DNA from: Delphinus delphis
Lineage: Eukaryota; Chordata; Mammalia; Artiodactyla; Delphinidae
Length of the DNA: 64,000 nucleotides
Direction of reading: 5' to 3'
NCBI RefSeq assembly: GCF_949987515.2
Contig: NW_027192650.1
Location: 2,728,001 to 2,792,000 of the forward strand
This document shows, piece after piece, positions 11,055-23,689 of the stretch. Positions within the stretch are counted from its first letter, which is position 1; each line of letters begins with the position of its first letter. The notes below the pieces were generated by a model. The model had not been told where the DNA came from. It was given only the letters and a program-made list of their open reading frames with translations, and ran no database searches. Position numbers and translations under genes: made by a program.

Positions 11055-12633
11055 GGAAAAGGTGAGTTGGGGTGCTGCATAAAACCTGAGATTGAAATGA
11101 GCACAGATAAAGTTCCTTAAGTCAAATATGGAATAGACAAGAGCTACTCCTTGCTCAACGAAATGGACTCAACACCGCATATTAAACGTCTAAGAATGTA
11201 CCTGACTAGTAAGTATCTTAAAACCTATGGATTGCTATGTCTCCGAAAGAGAATCAAGCATGTGTACAGGGGCATAAACGCAGCAGTGATAGGATTGGAG
11301 AGGTTCGATGAGCAAATGAAGACCCTTTGAAGTCATATTGCATGGTACCCATTACACGGGTCTTAACTCTCCAGGTTTAAGGTATTCTTCCTTCAGCTAA
11401 AACATGCATGTGGAACCCAAGTATGATCAACCATGTGAACGGGAGACGTGTTCAAATATGTCTCAGTTTTCCTCCCCTGGTACTCGGGTGCAACATTCCA
11501 GACGCTTTACTAACACTCTCCCCACTTGGAGAGTCAGCGCCTTTAACCTCCTGTTTGGCCCAGTTTGCAATTTCTGCAGAAGATGAACAGGAATAGCGAG
11601 AACCAATGAGAGACTAGCTGGAGGTATTTGGACGGGCAAATTTAACTCTCATTTCCCACCAGGAAGAGGAAATAACCAAAGGCTCAGCGTGCCGTGCCGG
11701 AACCAGATTAGGGCCTGAAGCCATCCTGCGGTGTTGCGGCCAGGTCACAAGAAAGCAAGTTGAAGAAAGGAGCTCAGGGGCACTGTAATTCACAAACCTG
11801 CAGAGTTATAAATGACAGCTATCGTCCAAAAATAGACTGAAGTAAGGCTGCCAAGAGGACTTGAAAGCGGGGCAGAATTGCAGGAAACCGATTTCAGGAG
11901 GTAGACTGGAATTGCATTGAAAGCATAGGAAAAGAGGCAGAACGTCCACAATGATGCACTTGGCCAAAAAGGGCGTATGCGTTTTTTCCTGAATATATTC
12001 AGGAAAAAACGTATACGCCCTTTTTGGCCAACCAAGCAAGCTTGCAAAGGAAATCTGCACTACAATGAAGTCTCACTTCCCCCCGGTCAAAAGGGCCATC
12101 TGAAAAAAGTGTAAAATCCAGAAAGGCAGGAGAGGCCATGGAGAACTGGGAGCCTTGTTATGCTGATGGGCGGGATGTAAATTGCCAACAGACACTCGGG
12201 AGAAGTGTATGGTGTTTCCTGAAACATCTAAAAAACAAAGCAACAGAACCTAGGGCACTTCCACTTATGGTCCTATAGCTTAGGGAAATTAAAATCAAAA
12301 AGACACAGCCACCCCAAAGTTTGGAACGGCTCTGTTTACAAGAACCTCGTTTACAGTACAAGTTCAACATCGCAGAAAGTGAAAAATGGATAAAGAAGTT
12401 GTGGTATTCACTTACAAAGCAATATCACTCAGCAATGAAATCTATGTCATCAGGCCCTTAGCAGCACAATGAGTGGATTCAGGTATGATGATTCTAACTG
12501 AAATAAATCACACAGAAAAAGAAACATCATAAGATATCAGTAATACACGGAATGGAAACTTGGCTACACAGGAACTGAATTACAGAACAGAACTGGGTCA
12601 CAAATTTAGAAAAAGAACTTATGCTTGCTTAAG
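11055..12633 (+). repeat. Satellite unit 8
   Basis: Length 1,579. Palindrome at 11960-12031 has one right-arm change (C to T at 12012). States Q1, S1, T1 with GGTATTCAC. Confidence 0.95.
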
Positions 12634-14212
12634 GGTAAAGGTGAGTTGGGGTGCTGCATAAAACCAGAGATTGAAATGAGCACAGATAAAGTTCCTTAAG
12701 CCAAATATGGAATAGACAAGAGCTACTCCTTGCTCAACGAATTGGACTCAACACCGCATATTAAACGCCTAAGAATGTACCTGACTTGTAAGTATCTTAA
12801 AACCTATAGATTGCTATGTCTCCGAAAGAGAATCAAGCATGTGTACAGGGGCATAAACGCAGCAGTGATAGGATTGGAGAGGTTCGGTGAGCAAATGAAG
12901 ACCCTTTGAAGTCATATTGCATGGTACCCATTACACGGGTCTTAACTCTCCAGGTTTAAGGTATTCTTCCTTCAGCTAAAACATGCATGTGGAACCCAAG
13001 TATGATCAACCATGTGAACGGGAGACGTGTTCAAATATGTCTCAGTTTTCCTCCCCTGGTACTCGGGTGCAACATTCCAGACGCTTTACTAACACTCTCC
13101 CGACTTGGAGAGTCAGTCCCTTTAAACTCCTGTTTGGCCCAGTTTGCAATTTCTGCGGAAGATGAACAGGAATAGCGAGAACCAATGAGAGACTAGCTGG
13201 AGGTGTCTGGACGGGCAAATTTAACTCTCATTTCCCACCAGGAAGAGGAATTAACCAAAGGCTCAGCGTGCCGTGCCGGAACCAGATTAGGGCCTGAAGC
13301 CATCCTGCGGTGTTGCGGCCAGCTCAAAAGAAAGCGAGTTGAAGAAAGGAGCTCAGGGGCACTGTAATTCACAAACCTGCAGAGTTATAAATGACAGCTA
13401 TCGTCCAAAAATAGACTGAAGTAAGGCTGCCAAGAGGACTTGAAAGCGGGGCAGAATTGCAGGAAACCGATTTCAGGAGGTAGACTGGAATTGCATTGAA
13501 AGCATAGGAAAAGAGGCAGAACGTCCACAATGATGCACTTGGCCAAAAAGGGCGTATGCGTTTTTTCCTGAATATATTCAGGAAAAAACGCATACGCCCT
13601 TTTTGGCCAACCAAGCAAGCTTGCAAAGGAAATCTGCACTACAATGAAGTCTCACTTCCCCCCGGTCAAAAGGGCCATCTGAAAAAAGTGTAAAATCCAG
13701 AAAGGCAGGACAGGCCATGGAGAACTGGGAGCCTTGTTATGCTGATGGGCGGGATGTAAATTGCCAACAACCACTCGGGAGAAGTGTATGGTGTTTCCTG
13801 AAACATCTAAAAAACAAAGCAACAGAGCCTAGGGCCCTTCCACTTATGGTGCTATAGCTTAGGGAAATTAAAATCAAAAAGACACAGCCACCCCAAAGTT
13901 TGGAACGGCTCTGTTTACAAGAACCTCGTTTACAGTACAAGTTCAACATCGCAGAAAGTGAAAAATGGATAAAGAAGTTGTGGTATTCACTTACAAAGCA
14001 ATATCACTCAGCAATGAAATCTATGTCATCAGGCCCTTAGCAGCACAATGAGTCGATTCAGGTATGATGATTCTAACTGAAATAAGTCACACAGAAAAAG
14101 AAACATCATAAGATATCAGTAATACACGGAATGGAAACTTGGCTACACAGGAACTGAATTACAGAACAGAACTGGGTCACAAATTTAGAAAAACAATTTA
14201 TGCTTGCTTAAG
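12634..14212 (+). repeat. Satellite unit 9
   Basis: Length 1,579. Perfect palindrome at 13539-13610. State Q1 with CCCGACTTGG. S1 with a private CCCTTCC. Tail as in units 2, 5 and 8. Confidence 0.95.
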
Positions 14213-15792
14213 GGTAAAGGTGAGTTGGGGTGCTGCATAAAACCAGAGATTGAAATGAGCACAGATAAAGTTCCTTAAGCCAAATATGGAATAGACAAGA
14301 GCTACTCCTTGCTCAACGAAATGGACTCAACACCGCATATTAAACGCCTAAGAATGTACCTGACTTGTAAGTATCTTAAAACCTATGGATTGCTATGTCT
14401 CCGAAAGAGAATCAAGCATGTGTACAGGGGCATAAACGCAGCAGTGATAGGATTGGAGAGGTTCGGTGAGCAAATGAAGACCCTTTGAAGTCATATTGCA
14501 TGGTACCCATTCCACGGGTCTCAACTCTCCAGGTTTAAGGTATTCTTCCTTCAGCTAAAACATGCATGTGGAACCTAGAGTATGATCAACCATGTGATCG
14601 GGAGACGTGTTCAAATATGTCTCAGTTTTCCTCCCCTGGTACTCGGGTGCAACATTCCAGACGCTTTACTAACACTCTCCCCACTTGGAGAGTCAGTCCC
14701 TTTAACCTCCTGTTTGGCCCAGTTTGCAATTTCTGCGGAAGATGAACAGGAATAGCGAGAACCAATGAGAGGCTAGCTGGAGGTGTCTGGACGGGCAAAT
14801 TTAACTCTCATTTCCCACCAGGAAGAGGAATTAACCAAAGGCTCAGCATGCCAGGCCGGAACCAGATTAGGGCCTGAAGCCATCCTGCGGTGTTGCGGCC
14901 AGGTCACAAGAAAGCGAGTTGAAGAAAGGAGCTCAGGGGCACTGTAATTCACAAACCTGCAGAGTTATAAATGACAGCTATCGTCCAAAAATAGACTGAA
15001 GTAAGGCTGCCAAGAGGACTTGAAAGCGGGGCAGAATTGCAGGAAACCGATTTCAGGAGGTAGACTGGAATTGCATTGAAAGCATAGGAAAAGAGGCAGA
15101 ACGTCCACAATGATGCACTTGGCCAAAAAGGGCGTATGCGTTTTTTCCTGAATATATTCAGGAAAACACGCATACGCCCTTTTTGGCCAACCAAGCAAGC
15201 TTGCAAAGGAAATGTGCACTACAATGAAGTCTCACTTCCCCCTGGTCAAAAGGGCCATCTGAAAAAAGTGTAAAATCCAGAAAGGCAGGACAGGCCATGG
15301 AGAACTGGGAGCCTTGTTATGCTGATGGGCGGGATGTAAATTGCCAACAGACACTCGGGAGAAGTGTATGGTGTTTCCTGAAACATCTAAAAAACAAAGC
15401 AACAGAGCCTAGGGCACTGCCACTTATGGTCCTATAGCTTAGGGAAATTAAAATCAAAAAGACACAGCCACCCCAAAGTTTGGGACGCCTCTGTTTACAA
15501 GAACCTCGTTTACAGTACAAGTTCAACATCGCAGAAAGTGAAAAATGGATAAAGAAGTTGTGGTATTTACTTACAAAGCAATATCACTCAGCAATGAAAT
15601 CTATGTCATCAGGCCCTTAGCATCACAATGAGTGGATTCAGGTATGATGATTCTAACTGAAATAAGTCACACAGAAAAAGAAACATCATAAGATATCAGT
15701 AATACACGGAATGTAAACTTGGCTACACAGGAACTGAATTACAGAACAGAACAGGGTCTCAAATTTAGAAAACCAACTTATGCTTGCTTAAG
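14213..15792 (+). repeat. Satellite unit 10
   Basis: Length 1,580. Palindrome at 15119-15190 has an A to C change at 15167 in the right-arm A6 run. States Q2, S2, T1; TTCCACGGGTCTCAAC precedes Q2. Confidence 0.95.
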
Positions 15793-17371
15793 GGTAAAGG
15801 TGAGTTGGGGTGCTGCATAAAACCAGAGATTGAAATGAGCACAGATAAAGTTCCTTAAGTCAAATATGGAATAGACAAGAGCTACTCCTTGCTCAACGAA
15901 ATGGACTCAACACCGCATATTAAACGCCTAAGAATGTACCTGACTAGTAAGTATCGTAAAACCTATGGATTGCTATGTCTCCAAAAGAGAATCAAGCATG
16001 TGTACAGGGGCATAAACGCAGCAGTGATAGGATTGGAGACGTTCGGTGAGCAAATGAAGACCCTTTGAAGTCATATTGCATGGTACCCATTACACGGGTC
16101 TTAACTCTCCAGGTTTAAGGTATTCTTCCTTCAGCTAAAACATGCATGTGGAACCCAAGTATGATCAACCATGTGAACGGGAGACGTGTTCAAATATGTC
16201 TCAGTTTTCCTCCCCTGGTACTCGGGTGCAACATTCCAGACGCTTTACTAACACTCTCCTGACTTGGAGAGTCAGTCCCTTTAACCTCCTGTTTGGCCCA
16301 GTTTGCAATTTCTGCGGAAGATGAACAGGAATAGCGAGAACCAATGAGAGACTAGCTGGAGGTGTCTGGACGGGCAAATTTAACTCTCATTTCCCACCAG
16401 GAAGAGGAATTAACCAAAGGCTCAGCGTGCCGTGCCGGAACCAGATTAGGGCCTGAAGCCATCCTGCGGTGTTGCGGCCAGCTCAAAAGAAAGCGAGTTG
16501 AAGAAAGGAGCTCAGGGGCACTGTAATTCACAAACCTGCAGAGTTATAAATGACAGCTATCGTCCAAAAATAGACTGAAGTAAGGCTGCCAAGAGGACTT
16601 GAAAGCGGGGCAGAATTGCAGGAAACCGATTTCAGGAGGTAGACTGGAATTGCATTGAAAGCATAGGAAAAGAGGCAGAACGTCCACAATGATGCACTTG
16701 GCCAAAAAGGGCGTATGCGTTTTTCCTGAATATATTCAGGAAAAAAACGCATACGCCATTTTTGGCCAACCAAGCAAGCTTGCAAAGGAAATCTGCACTA
16801 CAATGAAGTCTCACTTCCCCCTGGTCAAAAGGGCCATCTGAAAAAAGTGTAAAATCCAGAAAGGCAGTACAGGCCATTGAGAACTGGGAGCCTTGTTATG
16901 CTGATGGGCGGGATGTAAATTGCCAACAGACACTTGGGAGAAGTGTATGGTGTTTCCTGAAACATCTAAAAAACAAAGCAACAGAGCCTACGGCACTTCC
17001 ACTTATGGTCCTATAGCTTAGGGAAATTAAAATCAAAAAGACACAGCCACCCCAAAGTTTGGAACGGCTCTGTTTACAAGAACCTCTTTTACCGTACAAG
17101 TTCAACATCACAGAAAGTGAAAAATGGATAAAGAACTTGTGGTACTTACGTACAATGCAGTATCACTCAGCAATGAAATCTATGTCATCAGGCACGTAGC
17201 AGCATAATGAGTAGATTCAAATACGATGATTCTAACTGAAATAAGTCACACAGAAATAGAAACATCATAAGATATCACTAATACACGGAATGTAAACTTG
17301 GCTACACAGGAACTGAATTCCAAAACAGAACAGGTTCTCAAATTTAGAAAACCAACTTATGCTTGCTTAAG
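15793..17371 (+). repeat. Satellite unit 11
   Basis: Length 1,579. Palindrome at 16698-16769 is altered: left arm T5 instead of T6, right arm A7 instead of A6, and CGCCATTTTT. States Q1 (CCTGACTTGG), S1, T2. The T2 block starts at about 17131 and continues into unit 12. Confidence 0.95.
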
Positions 17372-18950
17372 GGGAAAGGTGAGTTGGGTTGCTGCATAAA
17401 ACCAGAGATTGAAATGAGCACAGATAAAGTTCCTTAAGCCAAATATGGAATAGACAAGAGCCACTCCTTGCTCAACGAAATGGACTCAACACCGCATATT
17501 AAACGCCTAAGAATGTACCTGACTAGTAAGTATCTTAAAACCTATGGATTGCTATGTCTCCGAAAGAGAATCAAGCATGTGTACAGGGGCATAAACGCAG
17601 CAGTGATAGGATTGGAGAGGTTCGGTGAGCAAATGAAGACCCTTTGAAGTCATATTGCATGGTACCCATTCCACGGGTCTCAACTCTCCAGGTTTAAGGT
17701 ATTCTTCCTTCAGCTAAAACATGCATGTGGAACCCAAGTATGATCAACCACGTGATCGGGAGACGTGTTCAAATATGTCTCAGTTTTCCTCCCTTGGTAC
17801 TCGGGTGCAACATTCCAGACGCTTTACTAACACTCTCCCCACTTGGAGAGTCAGCGCCTTTAACCTCCTGTTTGGCACAGTTTGCAATTTCTGCGGAAGA
17901 TGAACAGGAATAGCGAGAACCAATGAGAGGCTAGCTGGAGGTGTCTGGACGGGCAAATTTAACTCTCATTTCCCAACAGGAAGAGGAAATAACCAAAGGC
18001 TCAGCGTGCCGTACCGGAACCAGATTAGGGCCTGAAGTCATCCTGCGGTGTTGCGGCCAGCTCAAAAGAAAGCGAGTTGAAGAAAGGAGCTCAGGGGCAC
18101 TGTAATTCACAAACCTGCAGAGTTATAAATGACAGCTATCGTCCAAAAATAGACTGAAGTAAGGCTGCCAAGAGGACTTGAAAGCGGGGCAGAATTGCAG
18201 GAAACCGATTTCAGGAGGTAGACTGAAATTGCATTGAAAGCATAGGAAAAGAGGCAGAACGTCCACAATGATGCACTTGGCCAAAAAGGGCGTATGCGTT
18301 TTTTCCTGAATATATTCAGGAAAAAACGCATACGCCCTTTTTGGCCAACCAAGCAAGCTTGCAAAGGAAATCTGCACTACAATGAAGTCTCACTTCCCCC
18401 CGGTCAAAAGGGCCATCTGAAAAAAGTGTAAAATCCAGAAAGGCAGGACAGGCCATGGAGAACTGGGAGCCTTGTTATGCTGATGGGCGGGATGTAAATT
18501 GCCAACAGACACTCGGGAGAAGTGTATGGTGTTTCCTGAAACATCTAAAAAACAAAGCAACAGAACCTAGGGCACTTCCACTTATGGTCCTATAGCTTAG
18601 GGAAATTAAAATCAAAAAGACACAGCCACCCCAAAGTTTGGGACGCCTCTGTTTACAAGAACCTCGTTTACAGTACAAGTTCAACATCGCAGAAAGTGAA
18701 AAATGGATAAAGAAGTTGTGGTATTTACTTACAAAGCAATATCACTCAGCAATGAAATCTATGTCATCAGGCCCTTAGCATCACAATGAGTGGATTCAGG
18801 TATGATGATTCTAACTGAAATAAGTCACACAGAAAAAGAAACATCATAAGATATCAGTAATACACGGAATGTAAACTTGGCTACACAGGAACTGAATTAC
18901 AGAACAGAACAGGGTCTCAAATTTAGAAAACCAACTTATGCTTGCTTAAG
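17372..18950 (+). repeat. Satellite unit 12
   Basis: Length 1,579. Perfect palindrome at 18277-18348. Starts with the T2-linked GTTGGGTTGC and GAGCCACTCC. CCCAAGTATG is combined with GTGATCGGG, so Q is recombinant. S site mixed. T1. Confidence 0.95.
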
Positions 18951-20529
18951 GGGAAAGGTGAGTTGGGGTGCTGCATAAAACCAGAGATTGAAATGAGCAC
19001 AGATAAAGTTCCTTAAGTCAAATATGGAATAGACAAGAGTTACTCCTTGCTCAACGAAATGGACTCAACACCGCATATTAAACGTCTAAGAATGTACCTG
19101 ACTAGTAAGTATCTTAAAACCTATGGATTGCTATGTCTCCGAAAGAGAATCAAGCATGTGTACAGGGGCATAAACGCAGCAGTGATAGGATTGGAGAGGT
19201 TCGGTGAGCAAATGAAGACCCTTTGAAGTCATATTGCATGGTACCCATTGCACGGGTCTTAACTCTCCAGGTTTAAGGTATTCTTCCTTCAGCTAAAACA
19301 TGCATGTGGAACCCAAGTATGATCAACCATGTCAACGGGAGACGTGTTCAAATATGTCTCAGTTTTCCTCCCCTGGTACTCGGGTGCAACATTCCAGACG
19401 CTTTACTAACACTCTCCCCACTTGGAGAGTCAGCGCCTTTAACCTCCTGTTTGGCCCAGTTTGCAATTTCTGCGGAAGATGAACAGGAATAGCGAGAACC
19501 AATGAGAGACTAGCTGGAGGTGTTTGGACGGGCAAATTTAACTCTCATTTCCCACCAGAAAGAGGAAATAACCAAAGGCTCAGCGTGCCGTGCCGGAACC
19601 AGATTAGGGCCTGAAGCCGTCCTGCGGTGTTGCGGCCAGGTCACAAGAAAGCAAGTTGAAGAAAGGAGCTCAGGGGCACTGTAATTCACAAACCTGCAGA
19701 GTTATAAATGACAGCTATCGTCCAAAAATAGACTGAAGTAAGGCTGCCAAGAGGACTTGAAAGCGGGGCAGAATTGCAGGAAACCGATTTCAGGAGGTAG
19801 ACTGGAATTGCATTGAAAGCATAGGAAAAGAGGCAGAACGTCCACAATGATGCACTTGGCCAAAAAGGGCGTATGCGTTTTTTCCTGAATATATTCAGGA
19901 AAAAACGCATACGCCCTTTTTGGCCAACCAAGCAAGCTTGCAAAGGAAATCTGCACTACAATGAAGTCTCACTTCCCCGCGGTCAAAAGGGCCATCTGAA
20001 AAAAGTGTAAAATCCAGAAAGGCAGGACAGGCCATGGAGAACTGGGAGCCTTGTTATGCTGATGGGCGGGATGTAAATTGCCAACAACCACTCGGGAGAA
20101 GTGTATGGTGTTTCCTGAAACATCTAAAAAACAAAGCAACAGAACCTAGGGCACTTCCACTTATGGTCCTATAGCTTAGGGAAATTAAAATAAAAAAGAC
20201 ACAGCCACCCCAAAGTTTGGAACGGCTCTGTTTACAAGAACCTCGTTTACAGTACAAGTTCAACATCGCAGAAAGTGAAAAATGGATAAAGAAGTTGTGG
20301 TATTTACTTACAAAGCAATATCACTCAGCAATGAAATCTGTGTCATCAGGCACTTAGCAGCACAATGAGTGGATTCAGGTATGATGATTCTAACTGAAGT
20401 AAGTCACACAGAAAAAGAAACATCATAAGATATCAGTAATACACGGAATGGAAACTTGGCTACACAGGAACTGAATTACAGAACAGAACAGGGTCTCAAA
20501 TTTAGAAAACCAACTTATGCTTGCTTAAG
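18951..20529 (+). repeat. Satellite unit 13
   Basis: Length 1,579. Perfect palindrome at 19856-19927. States Q1 (with GTCAACGGG), S1, T1. Carries GCAAGTTG as in units 5 and 8. Confidence 0.95.
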
Positions 20530-22109
20530 GGTAAAGGTGAGTTGGGGTGCTGCATAAAACCAGAGATTGAAATGAGCACAGATAAAGTTCCTTAAGTCAA
20601 ATATGGAATAGACAAGAGCTACTCCTTGCTCAACGAAATGGACTCAACACCGCATATTAAACGCCTAAGAATGTACCTGACTTGTAAGTGTCTTAAAACC
20701 TATGGATTGCTATGTCTCCGAAAGAGAATCAAGCATGTGTACAGGGGCATAAACGCAGCAGTGATAGGATTGGAGAGGTTCGGTGAGCAAATGAAGACCC
20801 TTTGAAGTCATATTGCATGGTACCCATTCCACGGGTTTCAACTACCCAGGTGTAAGGTATTCTTCCTTCAGCTAAAACATGCATGTGGAACCTAGAGTAT
20901 GATCAACCATGTGATCGGGAGACGTGTTCAAATATGTCTCAGTTTTCCTCCCCTGGTACTCGGGTGCAACATTCCAGACGCTTTACTAACACTCTCCCCA
21001 CTTGGAGAGTCAGCGCCTTTAACCTCCTGTTTGGCCCAGTTTGCAATTTCTGCGGAAGATGAACAGGAATAGCGAGAACCAATGAGAGGCTAGCTGGAGG
21101 TGTCTGGACGGGCAAATTTAACTCTCATTTCCCACCAGGAAGAGGAATTAACCAAAGGCTCAGCATGCCGGGCCGGAACCAGATTAGGGCCTGAAGCCAT
21201 CCTGCGGTGTTGCGGCCAGGTCACAAGAAAGCGAGTTGAAGAAAGGAGCTCAGGGGCACTGTAATTCACAAACCTGCAGAGTTATAAATGACAGCTATCG
21301 TCCAAAAATAGACTGAAGTAAGGCTGCCAAGAGGACTTGAAAGCGGGGCAGAATTGCAGGAAACCGATTTCAGGAGGTAGACTGGAATTGCATTGAAAGC
21401 ATAGGAAAAGAGGCAGAACGTCCACAATGATGCACTTGGCCAAAAAGGGCGTATGCGTTTTTTCCTGAATATATTCAGGAAAAAACGCATACGCCCTTTT
21501 TGGCCAACCAAGCAAGCTTGCAAAGGAAATCTGCACTACAATGAAGTCTCACTTCCCCCCAGTCAAAAGGGCCATCTGAAAAAAGTGTAAAATCCAGAAA
21601 GGCAGGACAGGCCATGGAGAACTGGGAGCCTTGTTATGCTGATGGGCGGGATGTAAATTGCCAACAGACACTCGGGAGAAGTGTATGGTGTTTCCTGAAA
21701 CATCTAAAAGACAAAGCAACAGAGCCTAGGGCACTGCCACTTATGGTCCTATAGCTTAGGGAAATTAAAATAAAAAAGACACAGCCACCCCAAAGTTTGG
21801 GACGCCTCTGTTTACAAGAACCTCGTTTACAGTACAAGTTCAACATCGCAGAAAGTGAAAAATGGATAAAGAACTTGTGGTACTTACGTACAATGCAGTA
21901 TCACTCAGCAATCAAATCTATGTCATCAGGCACGTAGCAGCATAATGAGTAGATTCTGATACGATGATTCTAACTGAAATAAGTCACACAGAAAAAGAAA
22001 CATCATAAGATATCACTAATACACGGAATGTAAACTTGGCTACACAGGAACTGAATTCCAAAACAGAACAGGTTCTCAAATTTAGAAAACCAACTTATGC
22101 TTGCTTAAG
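20530..22109 (+). repeat. Satellite unit 14
   Basis: Length 1,580. Perfect palindrome at 21436-21507. Q2 and S2 are followed by a T2 block from about 21871, a combination not seen in the other T2 units. Confidence 0.95.
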
Positions 22110-23689
22110 GGGAAATGTGAGTTCGGTTGCTGCATAAAACCAGAGATTGAAATGAGCACAGATAAAGTTCCTTAAGCCAAATATGGAATAGACAAGAGCC
22201 ACTCCTTGCTCAACGAAATGGACTCAACACCGCATATTAAACGCCTAAGAATGTACCTGACTAGTAAGTATCTTAAAACCTATGGATTGCTATGTCTCCG
22301 AAAGAGAATCAAGCATGTGTACAGGGGCATAAACGCAGCAGTGATAGGATTGGAGAGGTTCGGTGAGCAAATGAAGACCCTTTGAAGTCATATTGCATGG
22401 TACCCATTCCACGGGTTTCAATTACCAAGGTTTTAGGTATTCTTCCTTCAGCTAAAACATGCATGTGGAACCCAGAGTATGATCAACCATGTGATCGGGA
22501 GACGTGTTCAAATATGTCTCAGTTTTCCTCCCTTGGTACTCGGGTGCAACATTCCAGACGCTTTACTAACACTCTCCCCACTTGGAGAGTCAGCGCCTTT
22601 AACCTCCTGTTTGGCACAGTTTGCAATTTCTGCGGAAGATGAACAGGAATAGCGAGAACCAATGAGAGGCTAGCTGGAGGTGTCTGGACGGGCAAATTTA
22701 ACTCTCATTTCCCAACAGGAAGAGGAAATAACCAAAGGCTCAGCGTGCCGTACCGGAACCAGATTAAGGCCTGAAGCCATCCTGCGGTGTTGCGGCCAGC
22801 TCAAAAGAAAGCGAGTTGAAGAAAGGAGCTCCGGGGCACTGTAATTCACAAACCTGCAGAGTTATAAATGACAGCTATCGTCCAAAAATAGACTGAAGTA
22901 AGGCTGCCAAGAGGACTTGAAAGCGGGGCAGAATTGCAGGAAACCGATTTCAGGAGGTAGACTGGAATTGCATTGAAAGCATAGGAAAAGAGGCAGAACG
23001 TCCACAATGATGCACTTGGCCAAAAAGGGCGTATGCGTTTTTTCCTGAATATATTCAGGAAAAAACGCATACGCCCTTTTTGGCCAACCAAGCAAGCTTG
23101 CAAAGGAAATCTTCACTACAATGAAGTCTCACTTCCCCCCGGTCAAAAGGGCCATCTGAAAAAAGTGTAAAATCCAGAAAGGCAGGACAGGCCATGGAGA
23201 ACTGGGAGCCTTGTTATGCTGATGGGCGGGATGTAAATTGCCAACAGACACTTGGGAGAAGTGTATGGTGTTTCCTGAAACATCTAAAAAACAAAGCAAC
23301 AGAGCCTAGGGCACTGCCACTTATGGTCTTATAGCTTAGGGAAATTAAAATCTAAAAGACACAGCCACCCCAAAGTTTGGGACGCCTCTGTTTACAAGAA
23401 CCTCGTTTACAGTACAAGTTCAACATCGCAGAAAGTGAAAAATGGATAAAGAAGTTGTGGTATTTACTTACAAAGCAATATCACTCAGCAATTAAATCTA
23501 TGTCATCAGGCCCTTAGCATCACAATGAGTGGATTCAGGTATGATGATTCTAACTGAAATAAGTCACACAGAAAAAGAAACATCATAAGATATCAGTAAT
23601 ACACGGAATGTAAACTTGGCTACACAGGAACTGAATTACAGAACAGAACAGGGTCTCAAATTTAGAAAACCAACTTATGCTTGCTTAAG
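22110..23689 (+). repeat. Satellite unit 15
   Basis: Length 1,580. Perfect palindrome at 23016-23087. State Q3 with CAATTACCAAGGTTTTAGG; S2; T1. Begins with the T2-linked start (GAGCCACTCC). The Q3 allele recurs in units 18, 21 and 23. Confidence 0.95.

Noticed and set aside
1580..15792. Clean three-unit higher-order repeat in units 2-10
   Set aside because: Units 2, 5 and 8 share tail alleles and units 3 and 6 are alike, but units 4 and 7, and 6 and 9, differ and unit 9 carries the tail of 2/5/8, so a strict trimer is not supported by eye.
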